NCBI RefSeq assembly: GCF_963678635.1
Contig: NC_087063.1
Span: 55,891,504-55,955,503 of the forward strand
Reading direction: 5' to 3'
DNA from: Symsagittifera roscoffensis
Lineage: Eukaryota > Xenacoelomorpha > Acoela > Convolutidae
DNA: 64,000 nucleotides
Shown: positions 21,458 through 33,535 of the stretch, piece after piece
Layout of the letters: every line of letters starts with the position of its first letter
Position numbering within the stretch: position 1 is the first letter of the stretch
Translations under genes and position numbers: made by a program
The notes under the pieces: model-generated
Seen by the model: the letters and a program-made list of their open reading frames with translations, nothing else
Database searches by the model: none
What the model was told of the DNA's origin: nothing

Positions 21458-22633
21458 TGCTTTGTGATGTTTTTTATGTTTGGTTATTGAAACATTCTTG
21501 GTTCAAACCTATTTTTTTCACTGTAGTGTATATTTAGAGCTATGATATGCCAGGAAAAGTCAGACAAAACATACAATTTAATCCAAATTAACTTAAAACA
21601 TTAGCCAATTACCAGTTACTTTTCCAGTTATTGCATAAGAAATTACAAAAAAACTTGTTTAATTACTATTTTTATCTAATTTTAAGTAAATTTTGTCTTA
21701 TTTGAACAAAATTACGAACAAGAATAAAGTTGAAAAGCTAATCAATTTCTTTCGAGTTTTGTTTTTCGTTGGTTGTTTTCATTTTGTTTGACATAATTTG
21801 AGATTTTAATTGGCATCTTCAATTTCCTAAATGATGGAAAAATATTTTTTGGTGATTACCAATTAATATAAGAATGATAAAAGAATTAGAGTTTTTCAAG
21901 TTTGTTTGTTTTTTTTTCAGAAAGAAAAATGTTTCTATCAAAAGCGTTTTCAATGTCTGAAATGGACATTCTTCAGATTTCAAAATTGAACTACTGCAAA
22001 AAATACAAGATTGGTGGAGAGATGATGTTGGTGGAGATGGTATTAGTTTTAACTTGTATAGAAACACAGAAAATTCAATAATTTTGTAAAAAAAAGATGG
22101 AGAAGAGATTATAAAAAGGAAGAAGAATGCCAGATTTATCAACCATGTTTTTATTCAGAAGAGTTAACTCAGATTGAGTGGTCGATCAGAAAAAACACAG
22201 AACAACGGAAGAATCAATGAAACAAAAATTCTAGATAACGAACATCAATTCGATTACTGTTTTAAATTTGATATAAATGCAAAATCTCGAATATCTTTTA
22301 ATCGAATATCCAAACCTAATAACAGACTTCCGTTTGTTTATACTACAATATACCAAAAATAAAACAATTAAAACGTATATTTTGGTAAATTCTTTTTTCA
22401 ATGGTTAGAATTAAAAATAAATCAAAAAAATTTTGATCGAAGTTTCAAAATTTGAACTGAGTATCGAAAAAATAAAAAAAAACCAGACAACAAATTTTAT
22501 TTATCTCATTTTTGTGTCAAATGTATATAATAGTTATGTTGGAAAAGTTTTCAATAAAATTGATTGATTGGGAACTTTCACAAACATAGTTTTATTCTGA
22601 TCTATAAAAAGTTTTAAAATCAGTGAATGCTTC
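21458..22633. other. AT-rich intergenic DNA
   Basis: No convincing gene is seen. A 62-codon frame (22174-22362) begins only with TTG. It is preceded by ATTCAG, which could be a splice acceptor, but nothing connects to it. Confidence 0.35.
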
Positions 22634-22750
22634 ATTCTGATTGGTTAATGTTGCTTTTATTACCTGTGAAGCAATGCTCGATTCTGATTGGTTGTTATCA
22701 AAATAGATTAAAAATTTCTCAAAAGTAATTCTCGATTCTGATTGGTTGAT
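22634..22750. promoter_or_regulatory. Three ATTCTGATTGGTT repeats (CCAAT-box cluster)
   Basis: Identical 13-mers start at 22634, 22681 and 22735. The last two are preceded by CTCG. They match the motif at 16377-16389 in the promoter-like gap beside the polymerase remnant. The shared 13-mer links the two places, perhaps as promoter modules of one element. Confidence 0.45.
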
Positions 22751-22944
22751 ATATTGAATAGTTTTTTTTCATCTTGGCCAAATCAATTCTGATTTTCTTT
22801 CACGTTAAAAACAATTGGTTTGGAAGTTTGCTGTTTTTACTTGATTTTGTTAATTTTTGAAGCTATTGAACTCTTATAATTAGAAAAATTTGGGACTCTT
22901 TAAATCTCCCATTTTTTCCCAAGTTCTTTCTTGAGATGCCGTGA

Positions 22945-23170
22945 CTGAATAGAAACGAAAGAGTCTTATGTTTTGAATGTGGCAGAAAATACACAGGTAG
23001 AGATGCGTCAAGACGTGGTAGAACCTGTGGTGTTTTAAAGTGTTCGAACTGTAACTTTTATACTTATAGCAACGAGGAACTCCTTATCATATCAAGAAGA
23101 AGCATTCTTCTTGTCAACATAATAATAAATTATGTGCTCAGCAGTCTCCGATCAAATTCCGAGAGAAAGT
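22945..23170 (+). pseudogene. Zinc-finger-like fragment
   Basis: An open stretch begins after a TGA at 22942. It has cysteines spaced CxxC twice (FECG and KCSNC) and then an aromatic/leucine spacing. The matching HxxxxH half (YHIKKKH) appears only after a one-base frame change near 23090. This looks like a C2H2-type finger broken by a frameshift. No start codon or family is assigned. It may belong to the same mobile element as the polymerase remnant, whose N-terminus also carries C2H2 fingers. Confidence 0.35.
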
Positions 23171-24008
23171 AAATTTAATAGTTCTTTATGAAAAAGATAG
23201 AAATCACTATGAATATTAATTTTTACTGTATCTAAAAAGTCTATACAAAAATGATAAAATTGAAAATTGTAGTTAAAATTATAGCTTTGTCATCACAATT
23301 CATGAGCTATCCTTTATTTTTTATTCAAAAGTTCTGATTGATGATAAACCAGCACCAATCGAGTTCAAAATTTCGTGAAATTTTAGTGGAAGTATATCCA
23401 AAAATCTTTAATCTACAGTAGAAAGTCCATTGTTTGCAAGCTTTTGGAGATTTTGTTGTGATAAATTTGTAAAAGTACGTAACATACGCTACTAAGTGCT
23501 TGAGACTTTGTTAAAAAGTTTTAAGAAACTGGAAATTTATAAAACATCGACTAATTGAAATCAAGTTTTGTCAAGTTAGCATTTAAAAGTTTTCCTTGTT
23601 AATTGCACGAGAAAGTGTTCTTGGGGTAGTGCGTTTTTAAGCAGACATTGAGGGTTGATTTGTTAAGAGTTATGCTTTAATGCTAATTTTTCGACTGTTT
23701 CAGAAAAAAATTGATAACTGACCTAAAAAAAATGAAAAACTGTATGTTTTCGCTAATCTCCGAAGATTTCAAGATAATGATATACATCATTCTCAACCAA
23801 AAATTTACTTCGTTACAGAAACTCGGGTTTGAAACAGCAACATACAGTTATCAGGTTGAAGAATCGTTTAAGGATTTTTAGCAAAACATTTATAGTATGA
23901 GTTCTGTATCGGATCATTGAATGTTCGTTGAAATGATACGTATTTTTAATCTAAACTCAATTTTTAAGTGAAATTTTGTTCAACTTGGTTTATTTTGGAA
24001 TTTATTGG
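23171..24008. other. AT-rich DNA without recognised features
   Basis: Nothing coding or repeated was recognised. Confidence 0.4.
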
Positions 24009-27000
24009 ATGAATCAAAAACTGAGAAAATATTAAATTGAGAAACCAACTCACTAGGAGTTTTGAGATAATTTTACTAAAACTTAGCTTATAAATTATAT
24101 CTTGAGAAAAAATCCAACATAAGAAGTCTCAAAAACTTATGTTTATTAGTTATTTATTGGAAAGTTTGTTATCGTTTGATATATTAGGTATATTTATATG
24201 AAAATTCATTTATATAAAAGTATATTTATATTGGAAAATTTGTTATCATTTGATATATTAGGTATATTTATATGAAAACGTGTTTTGAGGATAATTTTGG
24301 TGAAGTAAACCCAACGCCGACTTCTTTTGGACAATGATACATGAAGCAGAAATCAAAAACTTGCTTTCAAGATCTACATTTCATTATTTTGGATGAAAAA
24401 TTAGGAAAATTTGATGTGGAAACCTTTTTGGAGAAAATATAATGGAGCTTGCTGAAAATTTTAAAGCAAAACGAAACTTTAGCAGAAACAGACGATAATT
24501 GTAAAAAATTGAACATGAAAAGTTTCAACAGTAAAATTTTGTTCTTGTTAGCTGCAATTTTTTATTCAATTAAAAAATTAGGTAGAACTATGAAGTCTTT
24601 TGCTTGAAAAATTTCGCAAACATTTTCAATTGTTACAGTTTGCACTTTGAATTCGTTTGCTGAATCGATTTTTTAGACGCGCTCTCTTAGAAGCAATTAG
24701 ATGTTGCATTTGTTAGGAACTAGGTTCCCTTGCGTATTTCTACTTCCGGAGGTTTCCAGCTTATAACAAATAGAGCCGCTCTTAGTTTGTTCTAAAAGTT
24801 CAATCTAAAAATACACCTTTATATTCTCAATTTTTACATCTGCTTTTGAATGCTTTAACTAGCACCGATTCTTTCTCACTTGGAAATTTTTGAGAAAACA
24901 AAAATCAAGAATAAAAAAGGCTTTAAAAACTATTTTGCAAGAAAAGTGACAGTTATTCATCCCAAAATTCGTATTTTTGCTTAAACAGTTTACTGTAGCA
25001 ACTGAACAAGGAAACCTGAAGGAAAACATGTACAAACTACATGGTAATAATCAGACGTTATCAGTTCTAATTTTATCTCTGCCAACAAATTGTTCGTTCA
25101 ATTGATACTATTTTCTCCTAACTTCTTCAGTTTTGACTAAATTTTCTTGCAAAGTGAGTTCAAGACCGAAAACATGTAATAAGTAGAAAACAAGAATAAA
25201 CTTTAGAACATGGCCTTTTTTTCCCAAGAAATCATGAAAATTCTGTTGCAGAAGCAACAGGGAGATAATCATCAGTCTTGATGAAGATTTTGTTGAACTT
25301 CAATCAACAGCTAACATTCTTTTAAGAAAAAATTATCCCGTTTTTAGTCAATTTTAGCAGTTAACTGTACGTTTTTCATCACTGATTTGAAATTTATAGT
25401 TCTAAGTTTTGTTTAAATTTGGGTTAATCATTGAGAAAAAACAGAGGAGGATTTGGATCATGGAGTTTGATCTAGAGAATTGAATGAGTATTGCTCTTTT
25501 TATTCAATTGATTTGAGATTCTCAGTCAAATTCTCGCTAAACTGGACAAAAACCAGTTAATTACCGAAATAAAAGTATAAAAATTGAAAACTTTTGATAG
25601 ATTTGATTCATGTTTACTTTACTTTGTCAAAAATTACGATTCTTTTCATTTTTTTCCGGAAGTTTCAATATTGATTTTGCTATTATGAGCTTTCTTTTTA
25701 AAGTTTAGAGCATCATATAACCCGCTTTTTAGCACAAACTAAGGTAAACTTTATCGTATTCCAAAAATTTGAGAAAAAATTGTGGAAAAATTCTTTTTTT
25801 TTCAAATTTTTGTATCATTGTCTCAATATGATGACAATTAAAAAACATTTTGAGCTCAATTTTAAACTCTGTACGTAAAAGTATTTTTTGAATTAGATCA
25901 GACGCAACAATACATTTGCTAAAATTCTGATATTTTTGCATTTTTTCCAAAAACCTAAAACTTTTGCAATTTTTTTCAAAAAACCTGGATTTTTTTTTCG
26001 AAATTACAGTAGATTTGGAGTCATTATGAGCTTTCCCTTTGATGTTCAGAAACTCATATAACCTGCTTCTGAGTTCGCATTAGGGTAAATTTTATCATAT
26101 TTTATTGTTTTGAGTGATAATTGTGGAATATCCAAGTTTTAGCCATTTTTTCCAAAAACCTCGGTTTTTTCGACGTTTCAGTAGCTTTCAGCATTGTTTC
26201 ATGGAATAAAATTATCTAACTAGTGAGTTAATTGGTCGAATTATTACAAATCTTATCGCGTTTTGAAGTTTTTTGAAAATTTTTGAAAAAAAAATCCAAG
26301 TTTTTGCCCAAAAACTCTTACCATTGACTTACCATGTACCAAAAAACTTAGAAAAAGTACTTCATTTTACAATCTTCACAAAATTAACCAGTGATATTTA
26401 ACAATTAGATAACGATCGCCGAAATATTTGCGAAAAAAACTAGACACTTCCACACAAAATCCAAAAAAAAATTGTTTTCCTACCATTCTCTTACCATCAC
26501 ACAAACCATGAAACCTTACCATTGGTATTCCATATCTTAATACATTGTAGATTCTATAACCAATCTTAATACATAGCTGGAAGACCGGATGCTCTATTCC
26601 CTATCTTAAAACATGGGGGTCTTCCACCTCCCCCCACTTTAGCTCCAATATCTACTACTGATATATTACCACAAACGTTTATTTTCGTGTGCTCTTTGAA
26701 GTTCATGAATGACTCTAGCTACCATTAAAACACCGTTTGCGTACCATTAAAACACCATTAAAACATCATAATCATAGAAGATGATAAAAGTACTGAAAAA
26801 CTTTTACAGAAAAAATGAAAGACGGTTTTTTCACGAATTTGGTTGTTTATTTGAAGCCAGTATAACAGGCCCGTATTCAGAAACGTATTTGGAGTTTGCC
26901 TAACTACCAGGCTTCTTAATATTCCGCCCAACTTCTAGGTACGTCACGAAACTTCAGCTTTGGAAGGCTTTTCAGCGCAAAATCAGGCACATCAAAAACG

Positions 27001-27240
27001 CCCGTTTGTCATTGAATCTGGTATCTATTGAAGATTTTTCCGTCTCAATCTGGATTTCTTAAGGAAAAATTGTTGGAAAATGTCCCAAGGGCAAAAAGTT
27101 GGCTTGAATTATCCGTTTAACCTATTTATTTTCAGACATCAAAGAATGTATTCAATCTGTAAAATTACTCAATTCCAAAAACTTTTAATAGGCTTCCATT
27201 CATGTTACCCGCACCGAGCGCCCATGGATTCTAATCGATT
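24009..27240. repeat. Direct duplication, unit 1 (3.23 kb)
   Basis: It is collinear with 27241-30213 from AGAAAATA(T/C)TAAATTGAG at the left to the CCCGCACCGAGCGCCCATGG block at the right. Many substitutions and indels separate the copies, so the duplication is not recent. Unit 1 contains an extra local duplication of about 70 bases (24156-24290, TTGATATATTAGGTATATT twice). It ends inside the left terminus of the inverted-repeat element that is complete at 30180. No gene is seen in either unit. Confidence 0.85.
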
Positions 27241-30213
27241 ATGAAACAAAAACAGAGAAAATACTAAATTGAGAAACAAACTCAAATTAATTCACTAGGA
27301 GTTTTGAGATAATTTTACTAAAACTTAGCTTATAAATTATATCTTGAGAAAAAACCCAACATAAGAAGCCTCAAAAATTTATATTTATGAGTTATTCATT
27401 GGAAAATTTGTTATCATTTGATATATTAGGTATATTCATATGAGAACTCAGGTGTTTTGAGGATAATTTTGGTGAAGTAAACCCAACGCCGACTTCTTTT
27501 GGACAATGATACATGAAGCAGAAATCAAAAACTGGCTTCCAAGATCTACATTTCATTATTTTGGATGAAAAATTAGAAAAACTTGATGTGGAAACCTTTT
27601 TGGAGAAATTATAATGGAGCTTGCTGAAAATTTTAAATCAAAATGATACTTTAGCAGAAACAGACGATAATTATAAAAAATTTAACATGAAAAATTTCAA
27701 CAGTAAAATTTTGTTCTTGTTAGCTGCATTTTTTTTTTCAATTAGAAAATTAGGTTTGCTGAATCGATTTTTTTAGACGCGCTCTCTTAGAAGCAATTAG
27801 ATGTTGCATTTGTTAGGAACTAGGTTCCCTTGCGTATTTCTACTTCGGAGGTTTCCAGCTTATAACAAATAGAGCCGCTCTTAATTTGTTGTTAAAGTTC
27901 AATCTAAAAATACACCTTTATATTCTAAATTTTTACATCTGCTTTTGAATGCTTTAACTAGCACCGATTCTTTCTCACTCGGACATTTTTGAGAAAACAA
28001 AAATTAAGAATAAAAAGGGCTTTAAAAACTATTTTGCAAGAAAAGTGACGGTTATACATCCCAAAATTCGTATTTTTGCTTAAACAGTTTACTGTAGCAA
28101 CTGAACAAGGAAACCTGAAGGAAAACATGTACAAAATACATGGTATTAATCAGACGTTATCAGTTCTAATTTTGTCTCTGCCATTAAATTGTTCGTTCAA
28201 TTGATACTATTTTCTCCTAAATTCTTCAGTTCTGACTAAATTTTCTTGCAAAGTGAGTTCAAGACCGAAAACATTTAATAAGTAGAAAACAAGAATAAAC
28301 TTTAGAACATGACACTTTTTTCCCGAAAAATCATGAAAATTATGTTGCAGAAGCAACAGGGAGATAATCATCAGTCCTGATGAAGATTTTGTTGAACTTC
28401 AATCAACAGCTAACATTCTTTTTAGAAAAAATTATCTCGTTTTTAGTCAATTTTAGCAGTTAATTGTACGTTTTTTATCACTGATTTGAAATTTTTGTAG
28501 TTGTAAGTTTTGTTTAAATTTGGGTTAATCATTGAGAAAAAACGGAGGAGGATTTGGATCATGGAGTTTGATCTAGAAAATTGAATGAGTATTGCTCTTT
28601 GTTTATTCGATTGATTTGAGATTCATCTAAAACTGGACAAAAACCAGTTAATTATCGAAATAAAAGGATAAAAATTGTAAACTTTGGATATATTTGATTC
28701 ATGTTTACTTTACTTTGTCAAAAATTACGATTCTTTTCATTATTTTCCGGAAGTTTCAATATTGATTTTGCTATTATGAGCTTTCTTTTTAAAGTTTAGA
28801 GCATCATATAACCCGCTTTTTAGCACAAATTAAGGTAAACTTTATCGTATTCCAAAAATTTGAGAAAAAATTGTGGAAAATGCTTTTTTTTCAAATTTTT
28901 GTATCATTGTCTCAATATGATGACAATTAAATTACATTTTGAGCTCAATTTTAAACTCTGTACGTAAAAGTATTTTTTGAATTAGATCAGACGCAACAAT
29001 ACATGCGAAGGTACAGTAGATTTGAAGTCATTATGAGCTTTCCCTTTGATGTTCAGAAACTCATATAACCTGCTTCTGAGTTCGCATTAGGGTAAATTTT
29101 ATCATAATTTATTGTTTTGAGTGATAATTGTGGAATATCCAAATTTTAGCAATTTTTTCCAAAAACCTTGGTTTTTTCGAAGTTTCAGTAGCTTTCAGCA
29201 TTGTTTCATGGAATAAAAAATCTGATAAAAAATCCAAGTTTTGATAAAAAATCTAAGTTTTTGCCCAAAAGTTTTGATAAAAAATCCAAGTTTTTGCCCA
29301 AAAACTCTTAACATTGACTTACCATGTACCAAAAAACTTAAAAAAAGTACTTCATTTTACAATCTTCACGTAATTAACCAGTGATATTTAACAATTAGAT
29401 AACGATCGCCGAAATATTTGCGAAAAAACTAGACACTTTCACACAAAATCCAAAAAAAATTGTTTTCCTACCATTCTCTTACCATCACACAAGCCATGGA
29501 ACCTTACCATTGGTATTCCATATCCTAATACATTGTAGATTCTTTACCCAATCTTAATACATAGGTGGAAGACCGCATGCTCTATTCCCTATCTTAAAAC
29601 ATGGGGGTCTTCCACCTCCCCCCACTTTAGCTCCAATATCTACTACTGATATATTACCACAATCGTTTATTTTCGTGTGCTCTTTGAAGTTCATGAATGA
29701 CTCTAGCTACCATTAAATCACCGTTTGCGGTAGATACTTCGCTCATGAAGATGACAAAAGTACTGAAAAACTCTTACAGAAAAAATGAAAGACGGTTTTT
29801 TCACAAATTTGGTTGATTATTTGAAGCCAGTATAACAGGCCCGTTTTCAGAAACGTATTTGGAGTTTGCCTAACTACCAGACTTCTTAATATTCCGCCCA
29901 ACTTCTAGATACGTCACGAAACTTCAGCTTTGGAAGGGTTTTCAGCGCAAAATCAGGCACATCAAAAACGCCCGTTTGTCATTGAATCTGGTATCTATTA
30001 AAGATTTTTCCGTCTCAATCTGGATTTCTTAAGGAAAAATTGTTGGAAAAACAATCCCAAGGGCAAAAAGTTGGCTTGAATTATCCGTTTAACCCATTTA
30101 TTTTCAGACAGCAGAGAATGTATTCAATCTGTAAAATTACTCAATTCCAAAAACTTTCAATAGGCTTCAATTCATGTTACCCGCACCGAGCGCCCATGGA
30201 TTCTAATCGATTA
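27241..30213. repeat. Direct duplication, unit 2 (2.97 kb)
   Basis: This is the second copy of 24009-27240, shorter through deletions, for example after the 27740 T-run and around 29010. It runs straight into the complete inverted-repeat element starting at 30180. No gene is seen. Confidence 0.85.
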
Positions 30214-30970
30214 TAATCGATTCCCGAGACAAAAATAATCAATTAAAATCCATTACGGATTTAAAATTCAGACCACGAAATTGATTATATAGCCATTATA
30301 ATCGATTATTTTTGAACAAATATAATCCATTATAATCCATTATAATCCATTATAATCTATTATTTTTGTCACTGAAATCGATTATTTTTGCCAAGATAAT
30401 CCATTATAATCGATTATTTTGAAAAGAAAATCCATTATAATCTACTATAATTGATTATAATCCATTTCATTTTTAGAACTAAATTCGATTATTTTTGCAA
30501 AATTTTGCAAATTTTGCGAGAAGTTTGCAGAATTTATGCCATGTCTTTTACTAAATGCCATGTCTCAACTTCATCCCCTCGCCCCCTCAAGCTTTTTACC
30601 CCCCCCCCCCCAACTAAAGGTAAAATGAATTGTTAAACTGCGATGAATTAGAAAAAGTTGAGACAAAAAATGTATAATTTTTTTCTTAAATGTAACATTT
30701 TATGAAACATAACACGTAGCAACTACACTAAACAGGAAATGAGATCATTTTGAACAAAATTGTAAAATTCATGAATAAACCCTCGAAAAAATCCATTATA
30801 ATCGATTATAATTGATTATAATGGATTTTATTGGGATAAAAAATATTAGGATTATAATCCATTTTTAATGGATTACAATCGATTATTTTTTCATTTTATA
30901 GATGCTGGTATGAACTAGCATCTATATGACAATATAATCGATTGTGATCCATGGGCGCTCGGTGCGGATA
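30180..30970. mobile_element. MITE with ATAATCGATTAT-rich interior
   Basis: The left end CCGCACCGAGCGCCCATGG (from about 30182) is matched in reverse complement at the right end (about 30947-30965). The interior is a degenerate array of ATTATAATCGATTAT-like palindromic words and has no coding capacity. The same words continue to about 31860, where GAGTGCGGGTA (31861-31871) looks like another, less perfect right end. A larger or composite element is therefore possible. A truncated left end lies at 27209-27240. Confidence 0.7.
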
Positions 30971-32135
30971 TGACTTTGCTAATTCGATTGGAGCTCATCA
31001 GCTTTAATTTATTTTCAAACAAACCAAATTTGTTATATATTTTTTTAACTCTTAGATTATTTTTTCTGCAATTCAGTGCCGTGGTCGGCATTCGTGCTAG
31101 TTGCACAGCGAACACTTATTATTGTTTTAACTCACTTTCCAAAAATACATTTCAAAAAAATGATCTCACTATCGAGAAAATTGATCTGAATTTTTTCGTT
31201 TTCGTTTAGAAGACAATTTATGGCAGGGTCTTCTTGCTTGCTAATGCTTCCAGTTTTAAGTGTTGAAAATCAATTATATTATGACTTTGAAACCAGTCTT
31301 ACTAAAATTGAGAAAAAATTGTTTTTATCATTTAATAATCGATTATGGTCTCTCTTTTGAGAACAAATTATAATGCAATTTAATCAATTATGTTCGACTA
31401 TTAGGCCCTCCATTTTTCTATACAAACATCATTAATTATATTCGAGTATACTTTATTATTTTTATCCCAGTTTTCAATTCATATGTTACGAACAAAAATC
31501 TTTGATAAAGTTACTGAAAAATTTATAAATCAATTGAAACTAAATGTGACAAAACATTTCACTTTAGGAGATTTTGTCATAGACAAAAAATAGTAAGCCA
31601 TAGTATTTGATTAAAACTTTTTTTCATTAAATGTGACAAAATTTTTGGCAAAGTAAGCGATTTTTATCGAATATAATAGATCAAGTTGATTAAAAGAGGT
31701 TTTTGTACGAGTTATAATCAATTGTAATCGATTATAAAATATTCTAATCTCATGGAAAATATCACGATTAAAATCCGTTATAAACCTTCGGAACACCTAA
31801 GTTTTGGTAACTCAAATCAACATAACAATCCGCTACAATCGATTACTTACGCCTAAACTTGAGTGCGGGTACAAATAGGCTGGGTCTATACAACTAATTC
31901 GACTTTTACTGTATTTTATTTTGTGTAGTTTTGCCTTCAATTGAGACTGTTAACCCAAAACCGGCTATCAAGGAAAAAGTAGGCTTTGAAAATTTAAATT
32001 TGAAATTTTTTAATTTTGTTTTTGTCGCTTTTTGTATATCAAACTTTCAGGATCAAAATTGTGGTCGTGTCGAATTGGTTCATTTGTTGTTTGTGAGTGA
32101 ACTCAAATTCAAAACATCTAAAAATAAATACATAC
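30971..32135. other. AT-rich DNA with further ATCGATTA words
   Basis: The palindromic words of the preceding MITE recur to about 31860. No gene is supported. The stretch 31880-32135 shows nothing notable. Confidence 0.4.
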
Positions 32136-32472
32136 CCATTCTTTTTATTATGGCCATTGATGAGTTTTCCACAGTTGCCAACTTTTGAGCTGTGCTATGA
32201 CTTAAAGTGTTCTCACACTCTGACTTCAAATTGCGAAGTTCCTCAGTTAGCCGAGTGTTCTCATCGTGTAACGACTGGTACCTATTTTCTCGCTCGGTTT
32301 TTTGGTGGTTCAACTCTCTTTGTTCTTTCAGAATTCTTTCGGCTTCGAGAAGTTTCGTCTTGAGGATTATGATCTCATTTGATTGGGAGTTTTTGGCTTT
32401 TTCAAGAGAAGAGATTTTTTCTTCCAAGAGGGATAGCTGCTTGTTGGCAGCAGTTCCGGTAGGTAAGGCGAT
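32136..32472 (-). CDS. Coiled-coil exon (exon B)
   Basis: On the minus strand, after an acceptor ending TTTAAG (to 32473), 112 codons plus one base read open to the donor ATGG|GTATGT at 32135. The peptide is a nearly continuous coiled coil (LSLLEEKISSLEKAK, LKTKLLEAERILKEQ, TRLTEELRNLKSE). The frame is in phase 0 with the preceding exon 33139-32718. The outgoing phase fits exon 10509-10051. An in-frame ATG at 32481 just upstream of the acceptor offers an alternative: this exon could be the start of a shorter protein. No family is recognised; a structural or centrosomal-type coiled-coil protein is possible. Confidence 0.6.
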
Positions 32473-32717
32473 CTTAAACATCAGTAACTTTTGAATTAAG
32501 TTTCAAAATAAACGGCGAAAATAGCGTCTAATCAATTTTAAAGTCTCAAGTCTATTTCAATGTGTGAAAAACTCAATCGAACAAGCGTTCAAAAGTCGTT
32601 ACAAGAATCACTCATACAGCACAATTTAAAAATATATGTTTTAGCTATTTTAAGCGCCGCTTTAGTGTTAGTTCTTTTAATGAATTTTGGAAAAAAATGA
32701 TGTATTTGCTCACTTAC
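32473..32717 (-). other. Predicted intron A-B
   Basis: A 245-base intron, GTAAGTG to TTTAAG, between phase-0 exon ends. Confidence 0.5.
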
Positions 32718-33139
32718 TTCGTCACTTTTGCTGTTGCTTCTGTAGCTATTCAGTTTTATATCCAGTTTTTGCTCGGAATTTCCATTTATGGTAATATCAG
32801 GCAGCCGAGCGTAACTTTCAGTCGGCTCGCTTTCGTGTTCGTTGAATCCGTTCATCGACAATGCCGATATGTTTGAAAACTTTTTCAAAATTTCGTCGAT
32901 AGATCCAAGCGTGCTTTCGTGAGGGTCTCGCGTGTCGGTTCTGGAATCCGAAGTTCTTCGTCTCTCATTGCTGAAACCCGAGTCGTAATCGTCGTGATTA
33001 GTGTCGTTTGTTGTAAGAGAAGCTAGGAAAGTCGGCTCAAAGAGAGATTCGGCTGTTCGGTTCCACTTGACCTCAGTCTTTCCAGGCGACAAAGTCACTG
33101 CACTTGACCTTGGAACTGGCAATTCTATCGGTTTCATAT
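32718..33139 (-). CDS. Serine/acid-rich exon (exon A)
   Basis: A strong acceptor GATTGACAG (to 33140) precedes two bases and 140 codons. The consensus donor GAA|GTAAGT follows at 32717. The peptide looks disordered: S, T, D, E and N-rich, with DDYDSGFSNERRRTS and a helix-like STLGSIDEILKKFSNIS. It would be the region before the coiled coil of exon B. The incoming phase requires one base from an upstream exon to the right, which was not identified. Codon use is clearly less AT-rich than the flanking DNA, which supports a real host gene. Function unknown. Confidence 0.65.
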
Positions 33140-33535
33140 CTGTCAATCAAAATGAAACCATAGCAAGGCATATTCAATGAAAATTTGAAAAGTTTTGATT
33201 CTAATGATATTAAGCAAAATTACAACGTAGAAGTTTTTTTGTAGCGGATTACAATAGGTCTTTCAAGTTTTTAAGACCAGTTACTTCTTTTTGAGCACAG
33301 AAGTTAAGTAGCAACTAGGACTCGCGATGAAGTGGCTAGAAAGTGTCCGACTACGGATCGAGTTTATCTATAGACCGTGCTCGCTACTTCAGGTTGAGTC
33401 AAAACTACACAGCCTAAGAAAAAGCGAAAAAAAGTGCGTCCAAGAGAGCAAAAGTAATTCAAGGACACAGCTGAACAGATCTTAGATTGCTCATTTTCTT
33501 ACAAAACGCACTCTCTGTTTCGGCTCTTTTTGTTC
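33140..33535. other. Unassigned, moderately GC stretch
   Basis: No gene is supported. A short resemblance to 5S rRNA (GAAGTTAAG near 33299) was considered and rejected. Confidence 0.35.

Noticed and set aside
30210-31860. CRISPR-like array of ATAATCGATTAT words
   Set aside because: The words are degenerate and palindromic, with no constant repeat or spacer length, and lie in eukaryotic DNA; they are a MITE interior.
32097-32494. Plus-strand frames over exon B
   Set aside because: They are antisense shadows of the coiled-coil exon on the minus strand.
33291-33360. 5S rRNA-like text (GAAGTTAAG, CGGATCG)
   Set aside because: Only short pieces resemble the 5S internal promoter. The length, stems and flanks do not fit, so no RNA gene is called.
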